From Eulemur rufifrons (taxonomy: Eukaryota > Chordata > Mammalia > Primates > Lemuridae): 64,000 bases of DNA. The translations under genes and the position numbers were made by a program. The notes under the pieces were generated by a model. The model was not told where the DNA came from, searched no databases, and saw nothing but the letters and a program-made list of their open reading frames with translations. The DNA is taken from positions 50,060,501 to 50,124,500 of the forward strand of contig NC_090989.1 of NCBI RefSeq assembly GCF_041146395.1, written 5' to 3'. Positions within the stretch are counted from its first letter, which is position 1. Each line of letters opens with the position of its first letter. Positions 11,890-24,900 of this stretch are shown in pieces.

Positions 11890-12049
11890 GATGCCATTAT
11901 TTTTCTTTTTAGGATGTGACAACATGATAAATAAAAGAGATAAATCAAAAGCAGAGCAAGGCTGAAAGATTGTAAGAGAAAAGATGTAATATTATAGAAT
12001 AATATTGAAAATTAAGAATTCCAGGTAAGTAAATAACAAACATAATTAT

Positions 12050-12350
12050 ATTATTTTATTTTATTTATTTTTTTTTTTATAGCAATATTTTACTTTTTTT
12101 CTTTTTTTGGTTTCAGAATATTATGCAGGTACAAACATTTTGGTTACATATAATGCCTTTGCCTCGTCCAAGTCAGGGCTACAAGCATATCTTTTCCCAC
12201 TACAGTGAGCTCTGCATCCATTAGTTGTGAATGTACCCACCCCCACCATCCCCCTCCCACGGGACGGGCACCCAGTGAATATTACTACCATGTGACTACT
12301 GTAGTGTTGATCAATTAGTACCAATTTGATGGCCAGTACATGTGATGCTT
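12050..12350 (-). mobile_element. Strepsirrhine-type L1 3' end, subfamily A (antisense)
   Basis: On the minus strand it reads AAAAATAAGCATCACATGTACT.., then a G-rich region, and ends ..TTTGTACCTGCATAATATTCTG followed by an A-rich tail (T-rich at 12050-12115 on the plus strand). It has the same overall layout as the L1 3' UTR at 36241-36558 but is clearly diverged in sequence, so it is a different subfamily. Its 5' end falls at the end of ORF2, directly against the poly(A) tail of the next copy. Confidence 0.8.
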
Positions 12351-12732
12351 ATTTTTTTTTTTTCTTTTCTTTTCTTTTTTTTTTTTATTTTTCTTTTTTG
12401 TTTGTTTTTCAGCTCATTAAGGGGGTACAAAAGATCAGGCTATATACATTGCCCATGCCTCCCCATCCCCCCGAGTCTGAGCTTTAGTTGTGTCCATTCC
12501 CTAGACAGTGCACATCACTCTCATCATATAGGTGTGCACTCCTCCCCTCCCCCCACCCCATACCCCCCAGAGAGAACTTCAAACGTGTCCATTCCCCAGG
12601 CAGTGCGCATCGCACTCATCAAGTAGGTATACACCCATCCCTTCCACCCAGCCCCGACCTCTGTCCAATACCCAATTGGTGTGAATCCCAAATGTGCACT
12701 CAGGGAAACCAGTTTGCTGGTGAGTACATAAT
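12351..12732 (-). mobile_element. Strepsirrhine-type L1 3' end, subfamily B (antisense)
   Basis: The T-rich tail is at 12352-12411. After it come, in reverse, the same blocks as the L1 ending at 36558: 'cagctcattaagggggtaca', 'gcccatgcctccccatcc', two copies of the 'gtgtccattccc..cagtgc' unit, 'caattggtgtgaatccc' and 'accagtttgctggtgagtaca'. It is truncated near 12730, at the ORF2 stop region. Open frames on both strands here are UTR artefacts. Confidence 0.88.
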
Positions 12733-13244
12733 CCATAGATTTGCAGTGTCAACATATTTCGACTAGGTGAAGCAACATCTTTGGTAAAAAGAATCTTTGG
12801 GAAAAGAACTTCTTATGTAAAAAGATAATGGGCATTTAAGTTCACAATATAGAAATTTTATTTAGGGCAAGAGTGAATTTCTTTCAGAATTGTGAGGAGA
12901 TACATATGAATGAAAAAAATAACTCATTAAAGAATAAATAACACATATTTTTTATCTCTTGAAATAATTTGGAAGAAAGAAATTTACTCATTCAGTCTTT
13001 CATTCCTTTAATTCATTAAACACATGTTTGTTCTTAGCATTGTGTAGTGGCAATCTAAGTGTGGTATAGGAAAATGAACACAAACAAATTTTGGTTATTG
13101 TCTTTAGATAGCACCCACATAACTCTACCTGTGAAAAATTTTGGTTAAAGGAAAAGTCTGTTGGTTGTTAAAATAAGAAATTGGAAAATTTCTACCATAA
13201 TGGGTGAGAAGCAATGTTTAAGGAATAGCTCCCTTGGCATAGGT
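12733..13244. other. Unique noncoding stretch
   Basis: AT-rich, with no gene or repeat recognised. Confidence 0.4.
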
Positions 13245-13392
13245 CCTCAAGACCTGTGTCCAGCATGACTCTTCCATGTGCTAGTCATGTAATTTTGTGC
13301 AGATCACATACCCTCTACAGGTCTCAGTTCTCTCACCTGTAAAGTAAAAATTGTTCTCTGAGGGCCTTTCCAGCTTTAACAGCCAGGAGTAT
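13245..13392 (+). repeat. MIR/MIR3-type SINE
   Basis: 'gctagtcatgtaattttgtgcagatcacataccctctacagg', 'ctcagttctctcacctgtaaagt' and 'gagggcctttccagcttt' match the central and 3' blocks of MIR3-like SINEs in sense orientation. Confidence 0.75.
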
Positions 13393-13396
13393 CTAA

Positions 13397-13755
13397 TGTT
13401 AAGATTGTGGCCCCAAAATACAATGATGACAAGGACTCCCTCCTTGACCAAGCTTTATTCTGGTTCCTTTGAGCTCTCTTCTTCACCAAGCCCCAACCTT
13501 TGTCTGCTGAGCCCAGTTTACTGAAAACTCTCCCACCCTTGATATCTAAGAAAATTTCTCTGGTAATTTTCTATCTATTCACTCTCTCACTGTACTTGTT
13601 GGCTATAAATCCACAGCTGTCTTTGCTGTATTAGGAATTGAGCTCAGTTCTATACTGAAGTATCTCCATAATTCAACAGCTTGAATAAAATTTACCTTGC
13701 CATTTTTAACAAATGTCCAGTGCAAATTCTCTTGACTCTGAAGATACCAGAAACT
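13397..13755 (+). mobile_element. Solo LTR, family not assigned
   Basis: The segment begins TGTTAAGATTGTGGCCCCAA, a typical LTR start, and carries 'ttggctataaatccacagctg', 'ttaggaattgagctcagttc' and 'gcttgaataaaatttacc' with an AATAAA signal about 60-70 bases before the end. It resembles mammalian ERVL/ERV1 solo LTRs, but I cannot name the family with confidence. The 3' boundary is approximate. The minus-strand open frame 13603-13794 is a shadow. Confidence 0.55.
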
Positions 13756-15300
<1,545 letters not shown>

Positions 15301-15315
15301 AAAATAAATTTATCA

Positions 15316-16214
15316 TTAAGATAGGCAATAAATGAAGAAATAAAAGAAATGTGTAAAACCGTAAAGGAATATTTATAATACATGGCAGCATGTTTGAAAT
15401 GTTTATACTTATTATTTATGTATTTAATATTTATTTGATACTGAAATAACCTAAAAGAGTAATTTGGAAGAAGAAAAAGGTAAAAATAAATACAGATAAA
15501 AGGAGAGATATAAGAAACATTGGCATTTAGTGAGTGAAATATAGATAACTCAAAAAGCATCAAGAACGTGAATTTCACTCATTTTATGACTACCATAAAT
15601 ATCATTAGTACTATGACTTTATTCAGTCCTAGGTCAATCACCAAAGTAGAAAAGGTCTGAAATTGGTTAACAGCTTTCTTTCAATGGCTGTTTGCTCTTT
15701 CTGAAATTTACTGTCTTCCTAAACAACTCTTTCTTCTGTACCCTGAAAGCCAGATAGCTCAATTTCAGTTAGTTGTCAACATATTCCTCCTAAGCTTGGT
15801 ATATCCCCGAGGAGAGTTGCAACTTTAATAAGATCTTATATTATGAAACATTTAGTCTGTTTACACTATTATTAAAACAATATAATAGAAGAGAATTTGG
15901 AAAATAAAACCAACTAAATAATCTCAGCACAATAGGCCAACAGTGGCTTCTGTATTTTGTATTACTGTTTAGTCTTTCACCATAAACATAAAATGTTCAT
16001 ATAATTTTGGATTTTGCTTAGTTTTTATTATTTAATGTTAAGTTATAAGATTTTGACTCATTGGGTCATTTTCCACTGTTTTGGAAATTTTTTAAAAACA
16101 CAAAATAACTGCAAATAACATCTTAGAGATGAAAAGCTTTGTCTCATTTTTATATTTTTTATTAAATATTTGATTCAAAAATGGATTTAAGAAATCTGTG
16201 TGTAGGAACAATTT
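15316..16214. other. Unique AT-rich noncoding stretch
   Basis: No gene or repeat is recognised. The long minus-strand frame 15219-15578 starts in AT-rich DNA and ends inside the Alu, so it is not coding. Confidence 0.4.
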
Positions 16215-16600
16215 TCAAAGTCTTCAGAATTATTGTGACACTGTTTTTTAAAAGTTTTGCACCGATTTACAGTACTACCAGTTAATGTATAATTGTGCTA
16301 GTTTTATCCCAACCTCATTAGCATCTGGTATTATGTTTGTTAATTTAATAGGTTTTAAATGTACCTTTTCATTGTTTTAATTTGCCTGTCTTTGATTACT
16401 AAAAAGCTTTTTCATGTTAGTAGATGCTTATTTTCCACCTGGATTTTTTAAAATGAATTGTCTACTCTGGTTTTAAATAACTTACCTATTAGTATCTTAA
16501 CATTATCATAACTTGGAATATATATTTTGTATTTAAGATAATGTCTGTTTTTTAGTGTTTGATACATTTTTTATCTACTTGTTTTCTATATTGCTTAAAT
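16215..16600 (-). mobile_element. Old L1M ORF2 C-terminal fragment (antisense)
   Basis: The run of blocks 'agttttgcaccgatttacagtactacc', 'catctggtattatg', 'tttgcctgtctttgattac' and 'ttttcatgttagtagatgctt' follows the order of the antisense L1 ORF2 3' portion (cattcccaccagca.., ..aatttgcatttccctgatgac.., ..ttttcatgtgcttattgg). It is very diverged. Confidence 0.6.
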
Positions 16601-17109
16601 TTGTTTGTACAAACTACATGAAATTCCTAGTGACTTTAAATTTTTGGTCATGACAGTGCAGGCAGTGGGTAGTATTTTGAAGGCAGTTGTATCTTCCTGA
16701 CACTGTTCAAAGTATATCAAATAGGCAGCAAACTTGTCTGCTTCTTTAACATCCATAGAATCAAAAATTTCAGTAATTAACAGGTCTATGGTACTGACTC
16801 ATGATAATAAAATGCATTCAAATAGGAATGCATATTTAAATTAATAAAATAATGAAATATTTGCTGAAATAATGTAGCAAAAATGAATAGGTTAAAGGAC
16901 TGAGAAGTAAAGTAATGGTAAAGTCGCAAAATGTATGGCTTCTCTAATTGGGATAGGATCAGGAAAAGGCAAATAATATTCTAATACTTGGAGAACATAA
17001 GCAAAACATAAAGGAGTGTAACTATAAGTAATCAGATGATCCCAAGAAAATTAAAATATATCATGCATTTTTATAGTCAGCTTATATGTATTATGTATAT
17101 ATGCAGCAA

Positions 17110-17235
17110 TTATTATTGACATTTACTTGAGTGCTTTTCCAAACTTTTCGTTGAAGAGGGAGGAAAACAGAGATATAGTAACTCATTAAACTTCACAGAA
17201 CAAGTTAGTGACAAAATTAACATCTAGCTCTTAAA
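17110..17235 (-). repeat. MIR SINE fragment
   Basis: 'gagggaggaaaacagagatatagtaactcatt..acagaacaagttagtgacaaaatt' resembles MIR in reverse (gaggaaactgaggcacagagagg.., ..cacagctagtaagtgg). Low identity. Confidence 0.45.
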
Positions 17236-17994
17236 TATATTACAATATTTTTGTTTTGCTTTCAACTTTGGTTCCGGGTTCCCTCAAATTATCCAAAATA
17301 TTTTAGAAGAAACAATAGAAGTTAGAGTACACGGAACAGGTGCAAGGAGGCTGGGAGAAATAACAACCAAATAAAAAAGAAACAATAAACAGTGAGAAAC
17401 ATTCTTGCAGTGGTTTCAATGGTTTGGCTAATTAGAGAACTGAATTTGGTAAAACCTGTTTCAGTGCACCTGGTGAATCCCACACACATCTCAAATCTCA
17501 CAAGCAGAAAAATCATCTTAATTTAATTCCCTTATTCTCTTTATCTGAAGGTGGGATTCTCCTTGATAGCATCCAAATTTATTATGAAAGCATTCATGAG
17601 TAAAATTGTACTAACTTCATTGGTGTTTTGTGGTTACATGTTTTAATTTTTTTTTTCTCTGAAATGCTTATGTGAAAGTTTTTATATAATAAATACACTA
17701 TTTGCAAGTTTTCCTTGAAGAGCCAGAAGACTTAATACGAGATCTTACTAATCAACACTTAGCAGAATTCTGGGCTTAAACTGAATTGATTTCTGAGTTA
17801 CCTATTAATGGCCTCTACAACATTACTAATAAACATTTTTTCTATCCCCCAAACTCTTCCTTCTGAGTTTTCAATATTCTTTCACTCTACTTTTTTTCTT
17901 CTTCTCAAGAGCTCCAAATTTTCTGGTTGAATTTATACTATTTAATCCCTGATAAAATTTTCAGCAGCCCAGAATATATTTTCCAGAACAATGT
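17236..17994. other. Unique noncoding stretch
   Basis: Nothing recognised beyond AT-rich sequence. Confidence 0.4.
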
Positions 17995-17995
17995 G

Positions 17996-18275
17996 TTTTG
18001 TTTTTTATTGTTTTGTTTCTTTGTTTGGAGACAGAATATTGCTCCGTGGCCCTGAGTAGAGTACAGCGGAGTCCTTGTAGCTCACTGCAACCTCAAATTC
18101 CTGGGCTCAAGGGATTCTCTTGCCTTAATCCCCACCCCACTCCCATCCACCCCCATACCAACTTCTGGGACTACAGGCACTCTAGGATGCCAGGCAAACT
18201 CCTGAGCTCAAGCAATTATCCTGCCTCAGCCTCCCAGAGTGCTAGGATTACATGCGTGAACCACCGTGCCCAGCC
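17996..18275 (-). mobile_element. Old Alu (antisense), altered middle
   Basis: The ends are Alu-like in reverse: 'ggagacagaatattgctcc', 'agctcactgcaacctcaaat', 'gcctcagcctcccagagtgc' and 'caccgtgcccagcc'. Between the arms, the normal 'gagtagctgggactac' context is replaced in part by a C/A-rich patch (ccccaccccactcccatcc, about 18130-18160), and the linker is lost. It is considerably older than the Alus at 3857, 14955 and 62771. Confidence 0.85.
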
Positions 18276-19734
18276 ACAAAGTCCCTTTTGTGTTTTGTCT
18301 CTCCTTCAACCCCATGAAAGTGATTCCACTCTCAAATACCTGGAGTTGGGTGGAGTTAAGAGTCAGAAAACTAGAACAGAACTGAGGAAGCTCCAAAAGG
18401 AAATAATGTGAATTGGGTGGAAAAAAGAACACCTCAGGGAATGTTCCCCTGAAACCTTCAGATAGAGAGAGAGAGAGAGAGAGACATACTTTCTAATTGC
18501 TAAGACTTAATGCTTTATCCTCAAATGCAAATACCATAGATAGAGATTTTAGTTTTATCTTCATATTATCTCCTAATTTTCTCAATGAACGTAAATTGGA
18601 GAGTATTCCTATAAACCTAAAGAAACAATGTGGTTATTTTTATGACAAAAGTATTAACTATTTAGGTTTGCAAAAAATTTTGACAACTCCAATGATCACT
18701 TAGAATCTATTTCATCTAGATCCTGATGTTGAAAGTCTGTATCTTAGATCCTAGAGGATATGGTATCAAGAAATGTTAGGTATCAATTCCAAAATAAAAA
18801 TGTATACATAATACAAAGAGAAACATGTCAAATCTGTCCCATCAAGGTACCAAAAATACAAAAAATAAAGATAAAAGATTAGAAATAATACGAAATTGAG
18901 GGAAGAATTCAGGGCATGAGATTAAGATTGGCTAAAAGCAAATATACAAACAAAAACTGAAAGACACAAGTATATAAAATGCCTAATAAGAAGTAAAATG
19001 ATATTACGTAGCTAAGCATTACAACCCAAGAAAGTTTAAGAGAATATTGGGGCAAAAAGAGAGATTTAAAATATTTAAGCATTTACTCTTTCCCAAAGTA
19101 GGGAAATAAATTAACTACAAATCAAATAGTCCCCATGAGTTCTCTTTTCTTTGTAAGCAAATAATAATTTTCACTTTTGCCTGGGGCTCTGAAACCTCCA
19201 GAATGAGTTTAGAGGAGGTATCAGTGACTATTTTTGGTTGCCTGACCAAGTTAAAAGAGTGAAAGAGAAAAGTTAATGAGCAATTAAAATGTCTGCTAGT
19301 CCAGGGCCACAAATAAGTTTTATTTTAAAATCTACCAATTAGATGCTAAAAATTCAGTATGAAACAGACTTGATATGTAGAAAGTAATTAGCACCTTCAA
19401 ACAAACATGGATTAAAAGGCATCCTTGATGTTGGCAGGAGGAAATTGGATACTAGTACAGGGTACCTTGAAGGAGCAGAAGCAACTCAAAGCCCTTAGTA
19501 GATTTACTACAATAGTTTTGACATGCTGCTATCACCCAAGCCAGGAGTTACTAAACTCAAAGCTACTGGCTGCTTTAAATGAATATAGTCTTACAGGCTG
19601 ATATGGGGGGAAAAAAAATACCAGAACCTAGGCTAGCCTTTTGAAATATTAATAAATTTTTAACAATTAGCAGAATTTCTGTGAAAGAAACTAAGTCAGT
19701 TAAATATAGTAATAATATTACCAGCTCTAGGAAA
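18276..19734. other. Unique noncoding stretch with (GA)n
   Basis: A (GA)n tract lies at 18466-18483. I recognise no gene or repeat family in the remainder. Confidence 0.4.
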
Positions 19735-19900
19735 ATAAAGTTCTGGTTCTTTTTCTACCACTGTCTAACTCTGTGACCCTCCAGGATTGAATTGAATCCA
19801 TAGGAACCTCACTGAACTCACTTAAAAATGAAAAGATTGGGACATGATGGACAATAGGATCCAATGAAGATCTAAAAATCTCATGATTCTACATCACTCT
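19735..19900 (+). repeat. MIR/MIR3 SINE fragment
   Basis: 'tctaccactgtctaactctgtgacc' is equivalent to the MIR 'tgccacttactagctgtgtgacc' block. 'cacttaaaaatgaaaagattgggacatgatgg' follows in the position of 'cctcatctgtaaaatgg'. Confidence 0.5.
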
Positions 19901-20350
19901 GAAATTCTCAGTCCTTTAATAATCATTGCTTTTATGCTTTCCATTGGAACAATTTATATCATAAAATTACCAAACCATGGAAATTTAATTCTCGGATCAA
20001 ATTAAAGACCATCAGTCTATCCCATGACACTTATGAGTAAGAATAATGAATAGTGAAATTAGAATATATACCAGACTAAGGATATAAGGATACATGTTAG
20101 AATTATTTCCTTTTCATTTTCTTGATATGTAAATATAATTTCTTAACAAGTATGGTGCATCGACACTTTTTAAAAATTTTCAAATATAGTAAAACATAAT
20201 ATGGACTCAAGGAAGCAGATTAAAATCACATTATCTGATAATGCTTTTCCTGACTGGTTCTATTATCATTTAGGTGCATTAATTTGTGTAGCATAACAAC
20301 TGTGCATAACAATAGCCATGTAATGACATGTTATACCTTCTTAAAAACTC
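19901..20350. other. Unique noncoding stretch
   Basis: Nothing recognised. Confidence 0.4.
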
Positions 20351-20354
20351 ATTT

Positions 20355-20475
20355 GGTTAATCATTCATTCATTCATTTCGTTCATTTAGTGAGCACTTAC
20401 TAGGTGCCAGTAACTATGCAAGGCAGAGGGAGGCTCAACTATGAAAAATAATCCTTGACGTTAGGGATTTTGGTA
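20355..20475 (-). repeat. L2 LINE 3' end (antisense)
   Basis: 'cattcattcattcatttcgttc..tgagcacttactaggtgccagtaactatgcaaggcagag' is the antisense L2 terminus (attcattcaacaaatatttattgagcacctactatgtgccagg). The left edge contains the terminal ATTC repeats. Confidence 0.75.
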
Positions 20476-21945
20476 TTTAATTAACTTTAGTATATAAAGT
20501 ATGAATCAATGATGCTACTTCCACTTGAACTATATTCTTTTATATTATTTCCACTACTCGTTTCTCTCAGCAACCTTGCAGGCCCATGTTACCATCAAAA
20601 CTCATATATCAATAAGCTTAATGTTACTTTGACTAAAGAGAAACCACTTATTCTTCACCTTTTATTGATCCATTGCTAAAAGAGGAAATACTGGTAAGAT
20701 GCACATAATAAAAGTAATAAATAATACGTTTTAATTTTTGAACAAAGAGCATTTGTCTGGACATGTGAAATATGTCTATTATACAGATAAATTAACATCA
20801 AGAGTTAGCAAGTTTGTGAGAAATTAGAAAATTAGGGAACAAAGAATAAGAGGCAACTGCAAAGCAAGAGAAATATTAAAAAATAATAACAATAACATAA
20901 CACAAGCCTCACTTTTATTGGAAAGATGCCAGAGAACTACTCTAGTATCTATCAGTAGCAACAGATGAAGCAACATGATGGATGATGCTCTGGGCCCTCG
21001 CTTCATCCACAGAGGTCATTGAGGCTTATTGCTGATCTGGGAGGGATAAAGGGTCAGGAAAAAGAATTATAGCACCAGTAGTGACATACTCAATCTGATT
21101 ACAGAATCTAAATCTCTATCATTCTCTGACTTACTTATTGAATTGCAGCTATAATGACCTTGGTTAATGGCATTGTGTTATTTATTTAATTTTATATGAA
21201 AGAAAAAATAACAAAAAATAATAAAGTACATTTTATTGAAGACATAGATGTTCAATTAAATATATTTTATTGAAAGAAATAGAGTGGGGAATAAGTAAAT
21301 ACAATTTTGTTTTCCTTGGACAGAGCTTCTGCAAAACCCAGAAGGTCTCTGGGCAGCTGTTCCAAGTCTTGAACTGCCTAATCATGAATGTCCCAGACAG
21401 TTCAGGGGAACTTAGGAAGGGCTATGAATCCAGGGGGAGTGATGAACTAAACTTTTTAGATGGAAAAACAGTGGGCTCAGGCTTTTTATTTTTTGTAGAT
21501 TCTTCACATCTTCATTAGTTTGATTTCCCATGAGTTCCATGGATTATTCATTGGTGTTTTAGTTACTGAATATTGGCAATGAAAAAGTAAGCATAAATTT
21601 TAGTAACATTTACTGTGATCATTATAGGTACTATTGAGCAATACAGATGGATTTTTTTTTTTTTATGGAAAGGAATATATGTTAAACTTCTTCAAAAAGG
21701 CATTGACTTTTTCTTCAAAAATATTTTCTCTCATTCAAATCTATATTTAATAATTTCCTAAATATGAATTTTCTAGGAAACATTATCAAAAATCATCAAA
21801 TTAGATAATTTTACCCTTATATCAATACTGCCATTATTTATGTTTTTAAAGATACTTTCAGCAACAGTACCAATAAACCTAATGTATGACACCAGGAAAG
21901 TAGAGTAAAAAACACACCATAATTTTTTCTTCTTATTATATATCA
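20476..21945. other. Unique noncoding stretch
   Basis: No gene is recognised. The plus-strand frame at 21270-21518 (82 codons) covers the least AT-rich part, but it shows no domain and no splice context I can defend. Confidence 0.4.
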
Positions 21946-21949
21946 AGTT

Positions 21950-24900
21950 CTTTTTTCTAGATTTATTGAAGTATAATTGACAAAGAAAAATTGTTTATAT
22001 CTATATTGTACAGCATGATGTTTTAAATATGTGTATACCTTGAGAAATGATTACAACAATCAAAGTACTTAGCATATCTATTTGGTTATCATTTGTTTTT
22101 TGTGGTGAAAACATTTAAGATCTACTCCCGACAAATTTTAAGTGTATAATACAGTATCATCAAGTATAGTCACTATTCTGTACATTTGATCTGCAGAACT
22201 TATTCATCCTACCTAACTTAAAACTTTTCACCCTTTCTCTGGCTAAATTCATTTATCATAATGTCCTTCAGGTTCACCCATGTTGTTCCAAATTACAGGA
22301 TTTCTTTCTTTTTTTTTTACACTGTATAATATACATTGGCATATACAAATACTGTATTTTCTTTATTCTTCTGTCATTGGAAATTTAGACTGAAACTATA
22401 TCTTGGGCACTGTGAAAAATGATTCAATAAACATGGGAGCTCAGATATCTCTTTGACATACTGGTTATCACATCTTTTGAATATATACCCAGAAGTGGGA
22501 TTGCTGGATCATATGGTAATTGTATTTTTTGTTTGTTGAGGAACCTCCATAGTATTTTCCATATGGCTATACCAATTTATAATCCCACCAACAGTGCACA
22601 AGGATTCCCTTTCTCCACATCCTTGTCAATATTTCTTATCTTTTGTCTTTTTTGAAAATATCATAGCTATTCTAACAGATATGAGGTGATATCTCATTGG
22701 GGTTTTAATTTACATTTCCCTGATGATTAGCCATGTTAGCCCTTTTTTTTTTCCCCATAGAATTGTTGGCCCTTTGTATGTCCTCTTTTGAGAAATGTCT
22801 GCTTAAATACTTTGCCCATTTTTTAAAATTGGGTTATTATTTTTTTTCTGACCTTTACGTTGATCATGTTCCTTAAATAGTTTGGACATTAGTCCCTTAT
22901 CAGATGTATAGTTTGCAAATATTTTTTTGCCACTCCCTAGGTTGTCTCTTCAAGTTATTGATTGTTTACTATCCAGAAGCTTTTTAATTGATATAATAAA
23001 ATTTGTCTATTTTTGCTTTTATTGCCTGTGCTTTTGGCATCATGTCCAAAAAATAATTGCCCAGACTAATATGAAAATGATTGTTCCCTATGTTTTCTTC
23101 AGTTCTGAAGTCTTTAATCCACTTTAAGTTAATTTTTGTGCCTGATATAACACAATTTCGTTTTTCTATATGTGAATAGCTAGTGTTCCCAACACTATTT
23201 ATTGAAAAGATTGTCCTTTCTCCATTATGTATTCTTGGCACCTTTGCTGAAAATCAGTTGACCACAAATGTATAGATTTCTGGGTTCCCTATTCTGTTAC
23301 ATTGGTCTACGTGTCTGTTTTTATTAATATGCCAGTATGATGTCCTCTGATTGCCATAGTTTTGTAATGTACTTTGAAATTAGGTAGTGTGAGGATGTAT
23401 GTTTCCATTAATTTATTCACTTTTTCTCATTCAATTTGTCAGCTTATAATTGTTTATAGTAGTCTCATCACTCTTTTTATCTGTGTGGCATGAGCTGTAG
23501 TGTGTTCTCTTTAATTTATGATTTTATTTATTTGATTCTTCCTTTTTATTCATAGTCTATGAAAGACTTATAAATTTTACCTTTCCAAAAAGGCAACTGT
23601 TAGTTTTGTTAATTTTCTCTATTATTTCACTAATCTCTGTTTCCTTCATTTCTGCTCTGATCTGTATTATTTCTTTCTTTCTGCTAACTTTGGACCTAGG
23701 TGATTTTTTTTTTCTCATTTCTTAAGATGTAAAGTTAGGTTGTGTGTTTGAGATCTTTCATTTTTTTAATGTAGATATTTATTCCTATAAGCTTTCCTCA
23801 TAGAATTGCTTTTGCTGCATCCCATAAGTTTTGGCATGTTGTATTTCCATTTGTGTTTGTCTCATGGTATTTTTTTATTTTCTTTTTGACTTCTTCTTTG
23901 ACCACTTGTTTTTGAGGTATGTTGTTTAATTTCTACATATTAGTCAATTTTCCAATCTTCCTCCTTTTATTGATTTTTAGTTTATACCATTATTGTCAGA
24001 AAAGATACTTGAAATGATTTGATTTCTTAAATTTTTAAGATTTGGTTTTTGCCCTAACATATGATCTATCCTGGAAGATGTTCCATGTGTGCTTGAAAAG
24101 ACTGAATGCTACTGTTGGGTGAAATGTTCTTTATAAAATTTTTAGCTTCATTTGGTCTACAGTGTTGTTCAAGTCTTCTGTTTCCTTAATGATTTCCTGT
24201 CTGGATGATTTCTCCATTGTTGAGAGTGAGTTATTTAAGTCCCTTACTATTGTTTTATTGCTGTCTATGTATCCCTTCAGAACTGTTAATATTTGCTTTA
24301 TATATTTGGCATATTGCTTATGCTAATCATGAGTGCATATATATTTATAATTGTTATATCCTCTTGATGAATTGTCATCTTTGTCATTATGTAATGACCT
24401 CCTCTGTCTCTTGTGATAGTTTTTGGCTTACAGACTATTTTTTCTAATATCAGAATAGCCACTCCTATTCTTTTGGTTACTATTGGTGTAACATAACTTT
24501 TTCTATCCCTTTATTTCTAGCCTATGTGTGCCTTTAAAAGGGAGTATCTTCTAGACAGCTTATAGCTAGATTTCATTGTTTTTATCCAGTTATTCACACT
24601 ATGTCTTTTGATTAGAAAATTGTATCCATTCATATTCAAGGTAATTATTGATAGGTAAGGACTTACTACTGCTATTTGGTTGATTATTTTCTTACTGGTT
24701 TGAAGTTTCTTTGTTCTTTTTTTCTTTTTTTTGTTGTCTTTTTCTGATGTGATGATTTTTTGTAGAAGTATACTTTGATTCCTTTCTCTTTGTCCTTTGT
24801 GTATCTACTGTAGGTTTTTTCTTTTGGTTGCCATGATGCTTAAATAACATATTTTATAGTTACAACAATTTGTTTTAAACTGATAACAACTTAACTTCAA

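Noticed and set aside
21270..21518. 82-codon frame as a possible exon
   Set aside because: The region is less AT-rich than its flanks, but the frame shows no family resemblance and no matching neighbour exon.
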